From contig CAJQUW010005305.1 in assembly GCA_907163375.1 (NCBI GenBank), forward strand, positions 62,001 through 126,000: DNA of 64,000 nucleotides, in the 5' to 3' direction. The notes under the pieces are model-generated. The model was not told where the DNA came from, ran no database searches, and saw only the letters and a program-made list of their open reading frames with translations. Shown piece by piece: positions 1 through 12,241 of the stretch (the stretch's first letter is position 1; each line of letters starts with the position of its first letter). This stretch comes from Prostheceraeus crozeri. Its lineage: Eukaryota > Platyhelminthes > Polycladida > Euryleptidae. A program made the position numbers and the translations under genes.

Positions 1-3000
1 AGACTTTCACAGAATGATGTACACCTCATAGTCCGGCAGCCAGCACGAGTTTGTGCAGGGAACGATGCCGACTTTGAGACTTTCACAGAATGATGTGCAC
101 CTCATAGTCCGGCAGCCAGCACGAGTTTCTGCAGGGAACGAGGCCGACAATGAGACTTTCACAGAATGATGTACACCTCATAGTCCGGCAGCCAGCACGA
201 GTTTGTGCAGGGAACGAGGCCGACAATGAGACTTTCACAGAATGATGTGCACCTCATAGTCCGGCAGCCAGCACGAGTTTCTGCAGGGAACGAGGCCGAC
301 AATGAGACTTTCACAGAATGATGTGCACCTCATAGTCCGGCAGCCCGCACGAGTTTGTGCAGGGAACGAGGCCGACAATGAGACTTCCACAGAATGATGT
401 GCACCTCATAGTCCGGCAACCAGTACGAGTTTGTGCAGGGAACGAGGCCGACAATGAGACTTTCACAGAATGATGTGCACCTCATAGTTCGGGAGCCAGT
501 ACGAGTTTGTGCAGGGAACAAGGCCGACAATGAGACTTTCACAGAATGAAGTACACCTCATAGTCCGGCAGCCAGCACGAGTTTGTGCAGGGAACGAGGC
601 CGACAATGAGACTTTCACAGAATGATGTACACCTCATAGTCCGGCAGCCAGCACGAGTTTGTGCAGGGAACGATGCCGACAATGAGACTTTCACAGAATG
701 ATGTGCACCTCATAGTCCGGCAGCCAGCACGAGTTTCTGCAGGGAACGAGGCCGACAATGAGACTTTCACAGAATGATGTACACCTCATAGTCCGGCAGC
801 CAGCAGGAGTTTCTGCAGGGAACGAGGGCGACAATGAGACTTTCACAGAATGATGTACACCTCATAGTCCGGCAGCCAGCACGAGTTTCTGCAGGGAACG
901 AGGCCGACAATGAGACTTCCACAGAATGATGTGCACCTCATAGTCCGGCAGCCAGCACGAGTTTCTGCAGGGAACGAGGCCGACAATGAGACTTTCACAG
1001 AATGATGTGCACCTCATAGTCCGGCAGCCAGCACGAGTTTGTGCAGGGAACGAGGCCGACAATGAGACTTTCACAGAATGATGTACACCTCATAGTCCGG
1101 CAGCCAGCACGAGTTTGTGCAGGGAACGAGGCCGACAATGAGACTTTCACAGAATGATGTGCACCTCACAGTCCGGCGGCCAGCACGAGTTTCTGCAGGG
1201 AACGATGCCGACAATGAGACTTTCACAGAATGATGTGCACCTCACAGTCCGGCAGCCAGCACGAGTTTGTGCAGGGAACGAGGCCGACAATGAGACTTTC
1301 ACAGAATGATGTACACCTCATAGTCTGGCAGCCAGTACGAGTTTCTGCAGGGAACGAGGTCGAAAATCAAGCTTTCACAGAATGATGTACACCTCATAGT
1401 CCGGCAGCCAGTACGAGTTTGTGCAGGGAACGAGGCCGACCATGAGACTTTCACAGAATGATGTGCACCTCATTGTCCGGCAGCCAGCACGAGTTTCTGC
1501 AGGGAACGAGGCCGACAATGAGACTTTCACAGAATGATGTGCACCTCATAGTCCGGCAGCCAGCACGAGTTTCTGCAGGGAACGAGGCCGACAATGAGAC
1601 TTTCACAGAATGATGTGCACCTCATAGTCCGGCAACCAGTACGAGTTTGTGCAGGGAACGAGGCCGACAATGAGACTTTCACAGAAAGATGTGCACCTCA
1701 TAGTTCGGGAGCCAGTACGAGTTTGTGCAGGGAACAAGGCCGACAATGAGACTTTCACAGAATGATGTGCACCTCATAGTCCGGCAGCCAGCACGAGTTT
1801 CTGCAGGGAACGAGGCCGACAATGAGACTTTCACAGAATGATGTACACCTCATAGTCCGGCAGCCAGCACGAGTTTGTGCAGGGAACGAGGGCGACAATG
1901 AGACTTTCACAGAATGATGTGCACCTCATAGTCCGGCAGCCAGCACGAGTTTCTGCAGGGAACGAGGCCGACAATGAGACTTTCACAGAATGATGTGCAC
2001 CTCATAGTTCGGGAGCCAGTACGAGTTTCTGCAGGGAACAAGGCCAACAACGAGACTTTCACAGAATGATGTACACCTCATAGTCCGGCAGCCAGCACGA
2101 GTTTCTGCAGGGAACGATGCCGACAATGAGACTGCCACAGAATGATGTGCACCTCATAGTTCGGCAGCCAGCACGAGTTTCTGCAGGGAACGAGGCCGAC
2201 AATGAGACTTTCACAGAATGATGTGCACCTCATAGTCCGGCAGCCCGCACGAGTTTGTGCAGGGAACGAGGCCGACAATGAGACTTCCACAGAATGATGT
2301 GCACCTCATAGTCCGGCAACCAGTACGAGTTTGTGCAGGGAACGAGGCCGACAATGAGACTTTCACAGAATGATGTGCACCTCATAGTTCGGGAGCCAGT
2401 ACGAGTTTGTGCAGGGAACAAGGCCGACAATGAGACTTTCACAGAATGAAGTACACCTCATAGTCCGGCAGCCAGCACGAGTTTGTGCAGGGAACGAGGC
2501 CGACAATGAGACTTTCACAGAATGATGTACACCTCATAGTCCGGCAGCCAGCACGAGTTTGTGCAGGGAACGATGCCGACAATGAGACTTTCACAGAATG
2601 ATGTGCACCTCATAGTCCGGCAGCCAGCACGAGTTTCTGCAGGGAACGAGGCCGACAATGAGACTTTCACAGAATGATGTACACCTCATAGTCCGGCAGC
2701 CAGCACGAGTTTGTGCAGGGAACGAGGCCGACAATGAGACTTTCACAGAATGATGTGCACCTCATAGTCCGGCAGCCAGCACGAGTTTCTGCAGGGAACG
2801 AGGCCGACAATGAGACTTTCACAGAATGATGTGCACCTCATAGTTCGGGAGCCAGTACGAGTTTCTGCAGGGAACAAGGCCAACAACGAGACTTTCACAG
2901 AATTATGTACACCTCATAGTCCGGCAGCCAGCACGAGTTTCTGCAGGGAACGATGCCGACAATGAGACTGCCACAGAATGATGTGCACCTCATAGTTCGG

Positions 3001-5269
3001 CAGCCAGCACGAGTTTCTGCAGGGAACGAGGCCGACAATGAGACTTTCACAGAATGATGTGCACCTCATAGTCCGGCAGCCCGCACGAGTTTGTGCAGGG
3101 AACGAGGCCGACAATGAGACTTCCACAGAATGATGTGCACCTCATAGTCCGGCAACCAGTACCAGTTTGTGCAGGGAACGAGGCCGACAATGAGACTTTC
3201 ACAGAATGATGTGCACCTCATAGTTCGGGAGCCAGTACGAGTTTGTGCAGGGAACAAGGCCGACAATGAGACTTTCACAGAATGAAGTACACCTCATAGT
3301 CCGGCAGCCAGCACGAGTTTGTGCAGGGAACGATGCCGACAATGAGACTTTCACAGAATGATGTGCACCTCATAGTCCGGCAGCCAGCACGAGTTTCTGC
3401 AGGGAACGAGGCCGACAATGAGACTTTCACAGAATGATGTACACCTCATAGTCCGGCAGCCAGCACGAGTTTCTGCAGGGAACGAGGGCGACAATGAGAC
3501 TTTCACAGAATGATGTACACCTCATAGTCCGGCAGCCAGCACGAGTTTCTGCAGGGAACGAGGCCGACAATGAGACTTCCACAGAATGATGTGCACCTCA
3601 TAGTCCGGCAGCCAGCACGAGTTTCTGCAGGGAACGAGGCCGACAATGAGACTTTCACAGAATGATGTGCACCTCATAGTCCGGCAGCCAGCACGAGTTT
3701 GTGCAGGGAACGAGGCCGACAATGAGACTTTCACAGAATGATGTACACCTCATAGTCCGGCAGCCAGCACGAGTTTCTGCAGGGAACGAGGCCGACAATG
3801 AGACTTTCACAGAATGATGTGCACCTCACAGTCCGGCGGCCAGCACGAGTTTCTGCAGGGAACGATGCCGACAATGAGACTTTCACAGAATGATGTACAC
3901 CTCATAGTCTGGCAGCCAGTACGAGTTTCTGCAGGGAACGAGGTCGAAAATCAAGCTTTCACAGAATGATGTACACCTCATAGTCCGGCAGCCAGTACGA
4001 GTTTGTGCAGGGAACGAGGCCGACCATGAGACTTTCACAGAATGATGTGCACCTCATTGTCCGGCAGCCAGCACGAGTTTCTGCAGGGAACGAGGCCGAC
4101 AATGAGACTTTCACAGAATGATGTGCACCTCATAGTCCGGCAGCCAGCACGAGTTTCTGCAGGGAACGAGGCCGACAATGAGACTTTCACAGAATGATGT
4201 GCACCTCATAGTCCGGCAACCAGTACGAGTTTGTGCAGCGAACGAGGCCGACAATGAGACTTTCACAGAAAGATGTGCACCTCATAGTTCGGGAGCCAGT
4301 ACGAGTTTGTGCAGGGAACAAGGCCGACAATGAGACTTTCACAGAATGATGTACACCTCATAGTCCGGCAGCCAGCACGAGTTTCTGCAGGGAACAAGGC
4401 CGACAATGAGACTTTCACAGAATGATGTGCACCTCATAGTCCGGCAGCCAGCACGAGTTTGTGCAGGGAACGAGGCCGACAATGAGACTTTCACAGAATG
4501 ATGTACACCTCATAGTCCGGCAGCCAGCACGAGTTTGTGCAGGGAACGAGGCCGACAATGAGACTTTCACAGAATGAAGTACACCTCATAGTCCGGCAGC
4601 CAGCACGAGTTTGTGCAGGGAACGAGGCCGACAATGAGACTTTCACAGAATGATGTACACCTCATAGTCCGGCAGCCAGCACGAGTTTGTGCAGGGAACG
4701 ATGCCGACAATGAGACTTTCACAGAATGATGTGCACCTCATAGTCCGGCAGCCAGCACGAGTTTCTGCAGGGAACGAGGCCGACAATGAGACTTTCACAG
4801 AATGATGTACACCTCATAGTCCGGCAGCCAGCACGAGTTTCTGCAGGGAACGAGGCCGACAATGAGACTTTCACAGAATGATGTGCACCTCATAGTCCGG
4901 CAGCCAGCACGAGTTTCTGCAGGGAACGAGGCCGACAATGAGACTTTCACAGAATGATGTGCACCTCATAGTTCGGGAGCCAGTACGAGTTTCTGCAGGG
5001 AACAAGGCCAACAACGAGACTTTCACAGAATGATGTACACCTCATAGTCCGGCAGCCAGCACGAGTTTCTGCAGGGAACGATGCCGACAATGAGACTGCC
5101 ACAGAATGATGTGCACCTCATAGTTCGGCAGCCAGCACGAGTTTGTGCAGGGAACGATGCCGACAATGAGATTTTCACAGAATGATGTGCACCTCATAGT
5201 TCGGCAGCCAGCACGAGTTTGTGCAGGGAACGATGCCGACAATGAGACTTTCACAGAATGATGTGCACC
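1..5269 (+). repeat. 76-bp satellite array, left arm (about 69 units)
   Basis: Units are near-identical 76-mers containing ACTTTCACAGAATGATGT and GCAGGGAACGAGGCCGACAA. Sites of variation are few (for example TTTGTGCAG or TTTCTGCAG, GTACACC or GTGCACC), and blocks of variants recur: one variant set at ~300-500 returns at ~2200-2400 (25 units later) and at ~3040-3240 (11 units after that). This shows higher-order segmental copying. The apparent 70-residue reading frames within the array exist only because 76 is not a multiple of 3; the frame repeats every 228 bases. They are not genes. Confidence 0.95.
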
Positions 5270-5839
5270 CTATGCCTACTACGAATCGGCACGTCTGCCG
5301 AGTTCTAGTGAGTTCTTCTTCCTGTCAAGGAAAAGCACATGTAAATGCAATGGTGCGCAGATTGCAGTTTCTGGTTAAAATGAAATTTCCCATGTTTTCT
5401 CTTATCAACTGAAAAGTATTAAGTCTAGATTCATAATTTTCGACATGGAGTGTCTTCAGGTAATTTTCGTTCTTTTTCATGCACCCCTGTCTATAAAGCT
5501 AGGCACATTTTGATTTGAGTGAGCCTCTTAATGTCGTCAAACACAAACATTTTGCGCAATTTTTCAACTTTCAACCACATTCTCACATACATTGCCGATC
5601 AGAAGCATGAAAAAACACATGCACATAATAGGAAATGACCTGGAGACATTCCATGTCAAAAATTATGACTCTGGGCCTAGTGCGTTTCGTTCAATCAGAG
5701 GAAACATACAAAATTTCATTTTAATCAGAAACTGCAATGTGCGCCCCAATGGATTTACATGTGTTTTTCTTTGATCCTGTCTGACAAGAAGAGGATCCCA
5801 CTAGAACTCGGCAGACTTGCTGATTCGTAGTAGGCATAG
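5270..5839. repeat. Palindromic unique core of the foldback
   Basis: Bases ~5270-5400 match the reverse complement of ~5700-5839, and ~5430-5482 matches the reverse complement of ~5604-5660, with substitutions and small indels. The arms of the core are clearly more diverged from each other than satellite units are among themselves. Small reading frames here have no recognisable product. Confidence 0.8.
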
Positions 5840-7503
5840 GGTGTACATCATTCTGTGAAAGTCTCATTGTCGGCATCGTTCCCTGCAGAAACTCGTACTG
5901 GCTGCCGAACTATGATCTGCACATCATTCTGTGAAAGTCTCAAAGTCGGCATCGTTCCCTGCACAAACTCGTGATGGCTGCGGGACTATGAGGTGTACAT
6001 CATTCTGTGAAAGTCTCATTGTCGGCATCGTTCCCTGCAGAAACTCATTCTGGCTGCCGGACTATGAGGTGCACATCATTCTGTGACAGTCTCATTGTCG
6101 GCCTCGTTCCCTGCAGAAACTCGTGCTGGCTGCCGAACTATGAGGTGTACATCATTCTGTGAAAGTCTCATTGTCGGCCTCGTTCCCTGCAGAAACTCGT
6201 GCTGGCTGCCGGACTATGAGGTGCACATCATTCTGTGAAAGTCTCATTGTCGCCCTCGTTCCCTGCACAAACTCGTGCTGGCTGCCGGACTATGAGGTGT
6301 ACATCATTCTATGAAAGTCTCATTGTCGGCCTCGTTCCCTGCAGAAACTCGTGCTGGCTGCCGGACTACGAGGTGTACATCATTCTGTGAAAGTCTCATT
6401 GTCGGCCTCCTTCCCTGCAGAAACTCGTGCTGGCTGCCGGACTATGAGGTGTACATCATTCTGTGAAAGTCTCATTGTCGGCCTCGTTCCCTGCAGAAAC
6501 TCGTGCTGGCTGCCGGACTATGAGGTGCACATCATTCTGTGAAAGTCTCAAAGTCGGCATCGTTCCCTGCACAAACTCGTGCTGGCTGCCGGACTATGAG
6601 GTGTACATCATTCTGTGAAAGTCTCATTGTCGGCCTCGTTCCCTGCACAAACTCGTGCTGGCTGCCGGACTATGAGGTGTACATCATTCTGTGAAAGTCT
6701 CATTGTCGGCCTCGTTCCCTGCAGAAACTCATGCTGGCTGCCGGACTATGAGGTGTACATCATTCTGTGAAAGTCTCATTGTCGGCCTCCTTCCCTGCAG
6801 AAACTCGTGCTGGCTGCCGGACTATGAGGCGCACATCATTCTGTGAAAGTCTCATTGTCGGCCTCGTTCCCTGCTCAAACTCGTGCTGGCTGCCGGACTG
6901 TGAGGTGCACATCATTCTGTGAAAGTCTCATTGTCGGCCTCGTTCCCTGCAGAAACTCGTGCTGGCTGCCGGACTATGAGGTGTATATCATTCTGTGAAA
7001 GTCTCATTGTCGGCCTCGTTCCCTGCACAAACTCGTGCTGGCTGCCGGACTGTGAGGTGCACATCATTCTGTGAAAGTCTCACTTTCGGCCTCGTTCCCT
7101 GCAGAAACTCGTGCTGGCTGCCGGACTGTGAGGTGTACATCATTCTGTGAAAGTCTCATTCTCGGCCTCGTTCCCTGCAGAAACTCGTGCTGGCTCCCGG
7201 ACTATGAGGTGTACATCATTCTGTGAAAGTCTCATTGTCGGCCTCCTTCCCTGCAGAAACTCGTGCTGGCTGCCGGACTATGAGGTGTACATCATTCTGT
7301 GAAAGTCTCATTGTCGGCCTTGTTCCCTGCAGAAACTCGTACTGGCCGCCGGACTACATCATTCTGTGAAAGTCTCATTTTCGGTCTCGTTCCCTGCACA
7401 AACTCGTGTTGGCTGCTGCCGGACTATGAGGTGTACATCATTCTGTGAAAGTCTCATTGTCGCCCTCGTTCCCTGCAGAAACTCGTGCTGGCTGCCGGAC
7501 TAT
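5840..7503 (-). repeat. 76-bp satellite array, right arm (about 22 units)
   Basis: This is the same repeat as at 1-5269 on the opposite strand. One unit near 7345-7360 is shortened and one near 7410 carries a short insertion. The array ends abruptly at GGACTAT near 7503, after which unrelated AT-rich sequence begins. Confidence 0.95.
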
Positions 7504-7740
7504 CGTCCGAAGGCATTCTTTCAATCGAATGTGAATATGATAGAGGACACATGGCTCATTAGACTTGACTGAAATTGAGTCAAATGTAGAAGTAATCAAA
7601 TTTTTGTTAAAATTGATCAAAATTTGCCACATTATTAAAGGGACAATTGACTTCCTTATGATCTGGAAGGATCTTAAAATTGATGTTTTAATTTGATTGA
7701 TTGAAAATTCTCAAAATTTCGTCACTGTAAAGAGGATTCA

Positions 7741-8150
7741 CTACCTTGAACGGCAATGTACTGTTTTCTGCAGAAAATGACTACATGATGGAAGATATTA
7801 TTTTCTCGATTAAAATCTAATCTTTTATCTGGAAAATGGGTCAATGATACAGACTGTCTGGAACGGCAATGTACTGTTTTCTGCAGAAAATGACTACATG
7901 ATGGAAGATATTATTTTCTCGATTAAAATCTAATCTTTTATCTGGTAAGTGGGTCAATGATACAGACTACCTTGAACGGCAATGTACTGTTTTCTGCAGA
8001 AAATGACTACATGATGGAAGATATTATTTTCTCGATTAAAATCTAATCTTTTATCTGGAAAGTTGGTCGGTATAATGCATCGTCTTTTCGCAGAAAATGA
8101 CTACATGATAGGACTAATTATTTTTTCAATTAAAATTTTAATCATTTTTC
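7741..8150 (+). repeat. 113-bp tandem repeat, three good copies and one decayed
   Basis: GAACGGCAATGTACTG starts at 7748, 7861 and 7974, giving a 113-base period with near identity. A fourth, diverged copy runs from about 8085 (GCAGAAAATGACTACATGAT...) to about 8150. No coding potential is seen. The 237 bases before it (7504-7740) are AT-rich with nothing recognisable. Confidence 0.9.
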
Positions 8151-8199
8151 TGCGCATGTGGACTAAGACACGTATATTACACTGCTTTTACTTCTGCAG

Positions 8200-8270
8200 A
8201 TCATCGCTTCTCTGAACGACTTGTGAGGAAGAAAACAACGGGCAGGCTACAACTACTTGACAAAGATGAT
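8200..8270 (+). CDS. Possible internal exon of an unknown gene
   Basis: A 71-base stretch is preceded by a pyrimidine-rich tract ending in CTTCTGCAG and followed by a consensus donor GTAAGT. One phase is open throughout and reads HRFSERLVRKKTTGRLQLLD followed by KDD; the other two phases have stops. It could be one exon of a host or transposon gene whose other exons lie outside or were not recognised. The product is unknown. Chance is a real alternative because the piece is short and stands alone. Confidence 0.3.
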
Positions 8271-9123
8271 GTAAGTGGATTTTATATCAATTGTACAGCT
8301 TATTCTGATTATTTTGTGCTTTATTCTAGAGGATTGAAAACTGGTTAATTATTAACCATTTCTTTCATTAGGGAGGATTTTGTACATTCTTCTATAGTTG
8401 TATCTGCCAAAGAAAGATAAATTATTATTAAAAGTCTCCTTCACCTATTTTTCCCACAATCTGATGCACTGTCATTCGGCATCAAAGGTACACTTTGACT
8501 ACGCATTTTCCACTTGTAATTCAGACTATGTGATTTGTACTTCAGGAGATAAAATTTGTATTTAAAAAAATCCTTTTTCTGGGTACTGATTCCGCCGGTA
8601 TGCTCATTTAAATATCTTATATGTCAGACGGCAGTCACAGCCTTATTTATGCCTGATTGCTTTACGAGAACAATAGAAAGGCCCTATGTGTGATCCACAA
8701 CAACATTGACCATCTGTTTTTAGTTTTTTGTCGAATTACTTACAACTGTGGCCCTCTCACCTTATCAAATCTTGACATTCGTTGATCTAAAGGTTTTCCG
8801 CTATCCAAGTATTCGAATGATTTGATTCATTATTTAATGGTATTCGCAATGTGCTTGGAACCTAATTATTTATCATGATGACGAGATCTGTCGTTCTGAC
8901 ATGTGTGTTGTGTTGACTATAAATATGGCTACTAATATATGCATGTAATAGAGACATTAAGAATTTTTTTCTTAGGGCGTTACCCCAGATGGTGAAATCT
9001 ATTTTTCAGTCAGGAAAAGCACATTATCTCCTATTTCTCAAATTAAGATTTGAAAATGTTTTATTGCTGTTATGTGATTTATAATGCTACACATATTTTC
9101 TGACAACACTAAAAAATCAGGCC
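8271..9123. other. AT-rich sequence, nothing recognised
   Basis: No long open frame, repeat or motif is seen in this ~850-base stretch. Confidence 0.6.
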
Positions 9124-9515
9124 TACTTAGAGGAAGTCAAGAAAATAGTCAACAGGAATGTCCTGTAACTGCAAAGCAGCTTCGTAAAATGTGGTGTGCT
9201 GAGCAGCTTTCGCGCAGTCCCTTGCCGTCATGATACTTCTACCATCACTCACCAGACGTTCGAGGTACTGAAGTATTTGTTCTCCCAGTCCTCGTACGTC
9301 AACTACCAGAACTTGCATATTTGACTTGACGAGTGCTTACAGTTTCGACCAGACATCTTCGATCGCATTAAGCATCGGACTGTAAGGAGCTATGTATAGG
9401 AGCTTTGCCCCAGAATCCTCGAACAAGCGGGAGAGACAAGGCGCATTATCCACAACTGCTTTCAGTTCCGATAACTCAAATGTCTGTCTCCATTCACTTA
9501 AAACTTCCTCCATCC
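9124..9515 (-). pseudogene. Tc1/mariner-superfamily DDE transposase, C-terminal remnant
   Basis: On the minus strand the translation contains VVDNAPC, then about 15 residues later IAPYSPMLNAIEDVW. These are the second and third catalytic blocks of IS630/Tc1/mariner-type transposases, which cut and paste the element by DDE/D chemistry. The D and E are about 30 residues apart, shorter than the usual 34 or so. A stop codon interrupts just after VWSKL, and the last 63 residues, beginning MQVLVVDVRG, then run open to a natural stop at about 9124. No N-terminal DNA-binding part or inverted ends were found, so this is a dead fragment. The family call rests on the two motif blocks. Confidence 0.7.
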
Positions 9516-9831
9516 ATCACGGGATATTGAACAGAATCGCTCTTCAGCACTTAGAATCGGTTGGCCACACTATTCATGCAGTAAGTGTAAACAAGGTTCT
9601 AGTTGCATTACATGCTCACGTATCATTCTTTGTTGGCAAATACAGCAATTATCTTTTAATTCCATATTGTGCACAGCAAGGATTTAGTCTGTCTTCCAAA
9701 AATTTAAATTAAGAGCTCTAAACAGAAATTCAGAAATTCATTAAGGATATTTTAAGTGCATTTGCTTATAATCAGGCTCTGAAAAGAATAGAGACAGATC
9801 TCTCTTAGAAATCCAATGAAGTGATTTGAAT
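9516..9831. other. No recognised feature
   Basis: This may include decayed upstream transposase sequence. A 106-residue plus-strand frame crosses 9392-9712, but its first part lies antisense to the transposase remnant and it resembles nothing known. Confidence 0.5.
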
Positions 9832-10075
9832 TGTGAAATCCAAAATTCAATCATCATCGTCGTCGGCCTTGTCCAGCGTTGTTGGCGGGTCGGGGATTCT
9901 GCATCTTCATTCTCCAGTAGGTTCTATCCTGCGCATCTTCTGCACGGAGTCCTCTTGTCGCCATATCCTCCCGAACGTTGTCCATCCATCGTTTGCAAGG
10001 TCTTCCTCTCCCTCTTGCTCCCTCCACTGACATTCCCCACATTCTCTTCACTCATTCTTTGTAGATGGCCAAATC
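9832..10075 (-). pseudogene. RTE/CR1-like LINE reverse-transcriptase tail
   Basis: The minus strand encodes MSVEGARGRGRPCKRWMDNV followed by REDMATRGL and DRTYWR. The GRGRPRKRW...(V/I)..D...RGL...A.DR..WR pattern is the familiar C-terminal tail of RTE-like and related non-LTR retrotransposon polymerases in invertebrates. The stretch stays open into arginine codons and then a (GATGAT)-like stretch at ~9845-9855, a likely LINE 3' tail. The rest of the reverse transcriptase is missing, as expected for 5' truncation during target-primed reverse transcription, and the minisatellite lies just upstream in the element's sense. The exact clade is uncertain. Confidence 0.65.
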
Positions 10076-10227
10076 AACGAAGTCTTCCTCTTCTTACGCA
10101 TTCCATTATTGGTACCACTTTGAGTTCTTATCTAATTTGTTCACTTCTTATTCTATCCCTGATTGTAACACCTTTGATCCTTCGCAACATTCTCATCTCT
10201 GCTGATTCTAATCCAAAATTCAATGTC

Positions 10228-12241
10228 AGTTCCGAAATACAAATCTTATCTTCTGAATCAAAATCATATCTTCTGAAATACAAATCTTATCTTCTGAATG
10301 CAAATCATATCTTCTGAAATACAAATCTTATCTTCTGAAATGCAAATCTTCATCTTCTGAAATACAAATCTTATCTTCTGAAATACAAATCTTATCTTCT
10401 GAATGCAAATCTGATCTTCTGAAATATAAATCTTATCTTCTGAATGCAAATCATATCTTCTGAAATGCTAATATTATCTTCTGAAATACAAATCGTATCT
10501 CCTGAATGCAAATCTTCATCATCTGAAATGCAAATCTTATCTTCTGAAATACAAATCTTATCTTCTGAAATACAAATCTTATCTTCTGAAATGCAAATCT
10601 TCATCTTCTGAAATACAAATCTTATCTTCTGAAATACAAATCTTATCTTCTGAAATACAAATCTTATCTTCTGAAATGCAAATCTTATCTTCTGAAATGC
10701 AAATCTTATCTTCTGAAATACAAATCTTATCTTCTGAAATACAAATCTTATCTTCTGAATGCAAATCATATCTTCTGAAATACTAATCTTATCTTCTGAA
10801 TGCAAATCTTATCTTCTGAATGCAAATCTTATCTTCTGAAATACAAATCTTATCTTCTGAAATGCAAATCTTCATCTTCTGAAATGCAAATCTTATCTTC
10901 TGAATGCAAATCTTATCTTCTGAAATACAAATCTTATCTTCTGAATGCAAATCTTCATCTTCTGAATGCAAATCTTCATCTTCTGAAATACAAATCTTAT
11001 CTTCTGAAATGCAAATCTTATCTTCTGAAATACAAATCTTATCTTCTGAATGCAAATCTTATCTTCTGAAATACAAATCTTATCTTCTGAATGCAAATCT
11101 TATCTTCTGAAATACAAATCTTATCTTCTGAAATACAAATCTTATCTTCTGAATGCAAATCTTATCTTCTGAATGCAAATCTTATCTTCTGAAATACAAA
11201 TCTTATCTTCTGAAATGCAAATCTTATCTTCTGAAATACAAATCTTATCTTCTGAATGCAAATCTTATCTTCTGAAATACAAATCTTATCTTCTGAATGC
11301 AAATCTTGATTTTCTGAATGCAAATCTTCATCTTCTGAAATACAAATCTTATCTTCTAAAATACAAATCTTATCTTCTGAAATACAAATCTTATCTTCTG
11401 AAATGCAAATCTTATCTTCTGAAATGCAAATCTTATCTTCTGAAATGCAAATCTTATCATCTGAAATACAAATCTTATCTTCTGAATGCAAATCTTCATC
11501 TTCTGAAATGCAAATCTTATCTTCTGAAATGCAAATCTTATCTTCTGAATGCAAATCTTCATTTTCTGAATGCAAATCTTCATCTTCTGAAATGCAAATC
11601 TTCATCTTCTGAAATACAAATCTTATCTTCTGAAATATAAATCTTATCTTCTGAAATATAAATCTGATCTTCTGAATGCAAATCTTCATCATCTGAAATG
11701 CAAATCTTATCTTCTGAAATGCAAATCTTATCTTCTGAAATACAAATCTTATCTTCTGAATGCAAATCTTATCTTCTGAATGCAAATCTTCATCTTCTGA
11801 AATGCAAATCTTATCTTCTGAATGCAAATCTTATCTTCTGAATGCAAATCTTCATCTTCTGAAATACAAATCTTATCTTCTGAATGCAAATCTTATCTTC
11901 TGAATGCAAATCTTATCTTCTGAATGCAAATCTTCATTTTCTGAATGCAAATCTTCATCATCTGAAATGCAAATCTTATCTTCTGAAATGCAAATCTTAT
12001 CTTCTGAATGCAAATCTTATCTTCTGAAATACAAATCTTATCTTCTGAATGCAAATCTTCATCTTCTGAAATACAAATCTTATCTTCTGAATGCAAATCT
12101 TCATTTTCTGAATGCAAATCTTCATTTTCTGAAATGCAAATCTTCATCTTCTGAAATACAAATCTTATCTTCTGAATGCAAATCTTATCTTCTGAATGCA
12201 AATCTTATCTTCTGAAATATAAATCGCATGGTCTGAAATAC
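10228..12241 (+). repeat. 20-22-bp minisatellite, about 95 units
   Basis: The core word AAATCTTATCTTCTGAA alternates with spacer forms ATAC (21-bp unit), TGC (20-bp) and an extra C as CTTCATCTTCTG (22-bp). The three unit lengths are interspersed in non-periodic order across 2 kb. Repetitive peptides such as SEDKICI on minus or KSYLL on plus are products of the repeat, not genes. Both edges fade into degenerate units. Confidence 0.95.

Larger units (their letters stand above)
1..7503. mobile_element. Giant foldback-type palindrome with satellite arms
   Basis: The left arm (1-5269) and right arm (5840-7503) are the same 76-bp tandem repeat in opposite orientations. The joining core (5270-5839) is also an imperfect inverted repeat: the sequence starting CCTATGCCTACTACGAATC near 5268 reappears reverse-complemented ending near 5840, and similarity continues inward to about 5490 and 5600. 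The loop is roughly 110 bases. Foldback elements such as Drosophila FB and sea urchin TU have long inverted ends built from short tandem repeats, and this structure fits that class. It has no transposase. The left end is outside the window, so total size and target duplication cannot be seen. An inverted satellite array formed by rearrangement is the alternative. Confidence 0.6.

Noticed and set aside
1-5269. A CRISPR-like array
   Set aside because: There are no unique spacers; whole 76-base units are nearly identical, and the DNA is eukaryotic.
330-7572. Many ~63-70-residue open frames repeating the same peptide
   Set aside because: They are a by-product of the 76-bp repeat, recur every 228 bases and have no independent support.
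10264-12215. Long frames of SEDKICI- or KSYLL-type peptides, up to 221 residues
   Set aside because: They are produced by the minisatellite in several frames and both strands at once; there are no start signals or non-repetitive domains.
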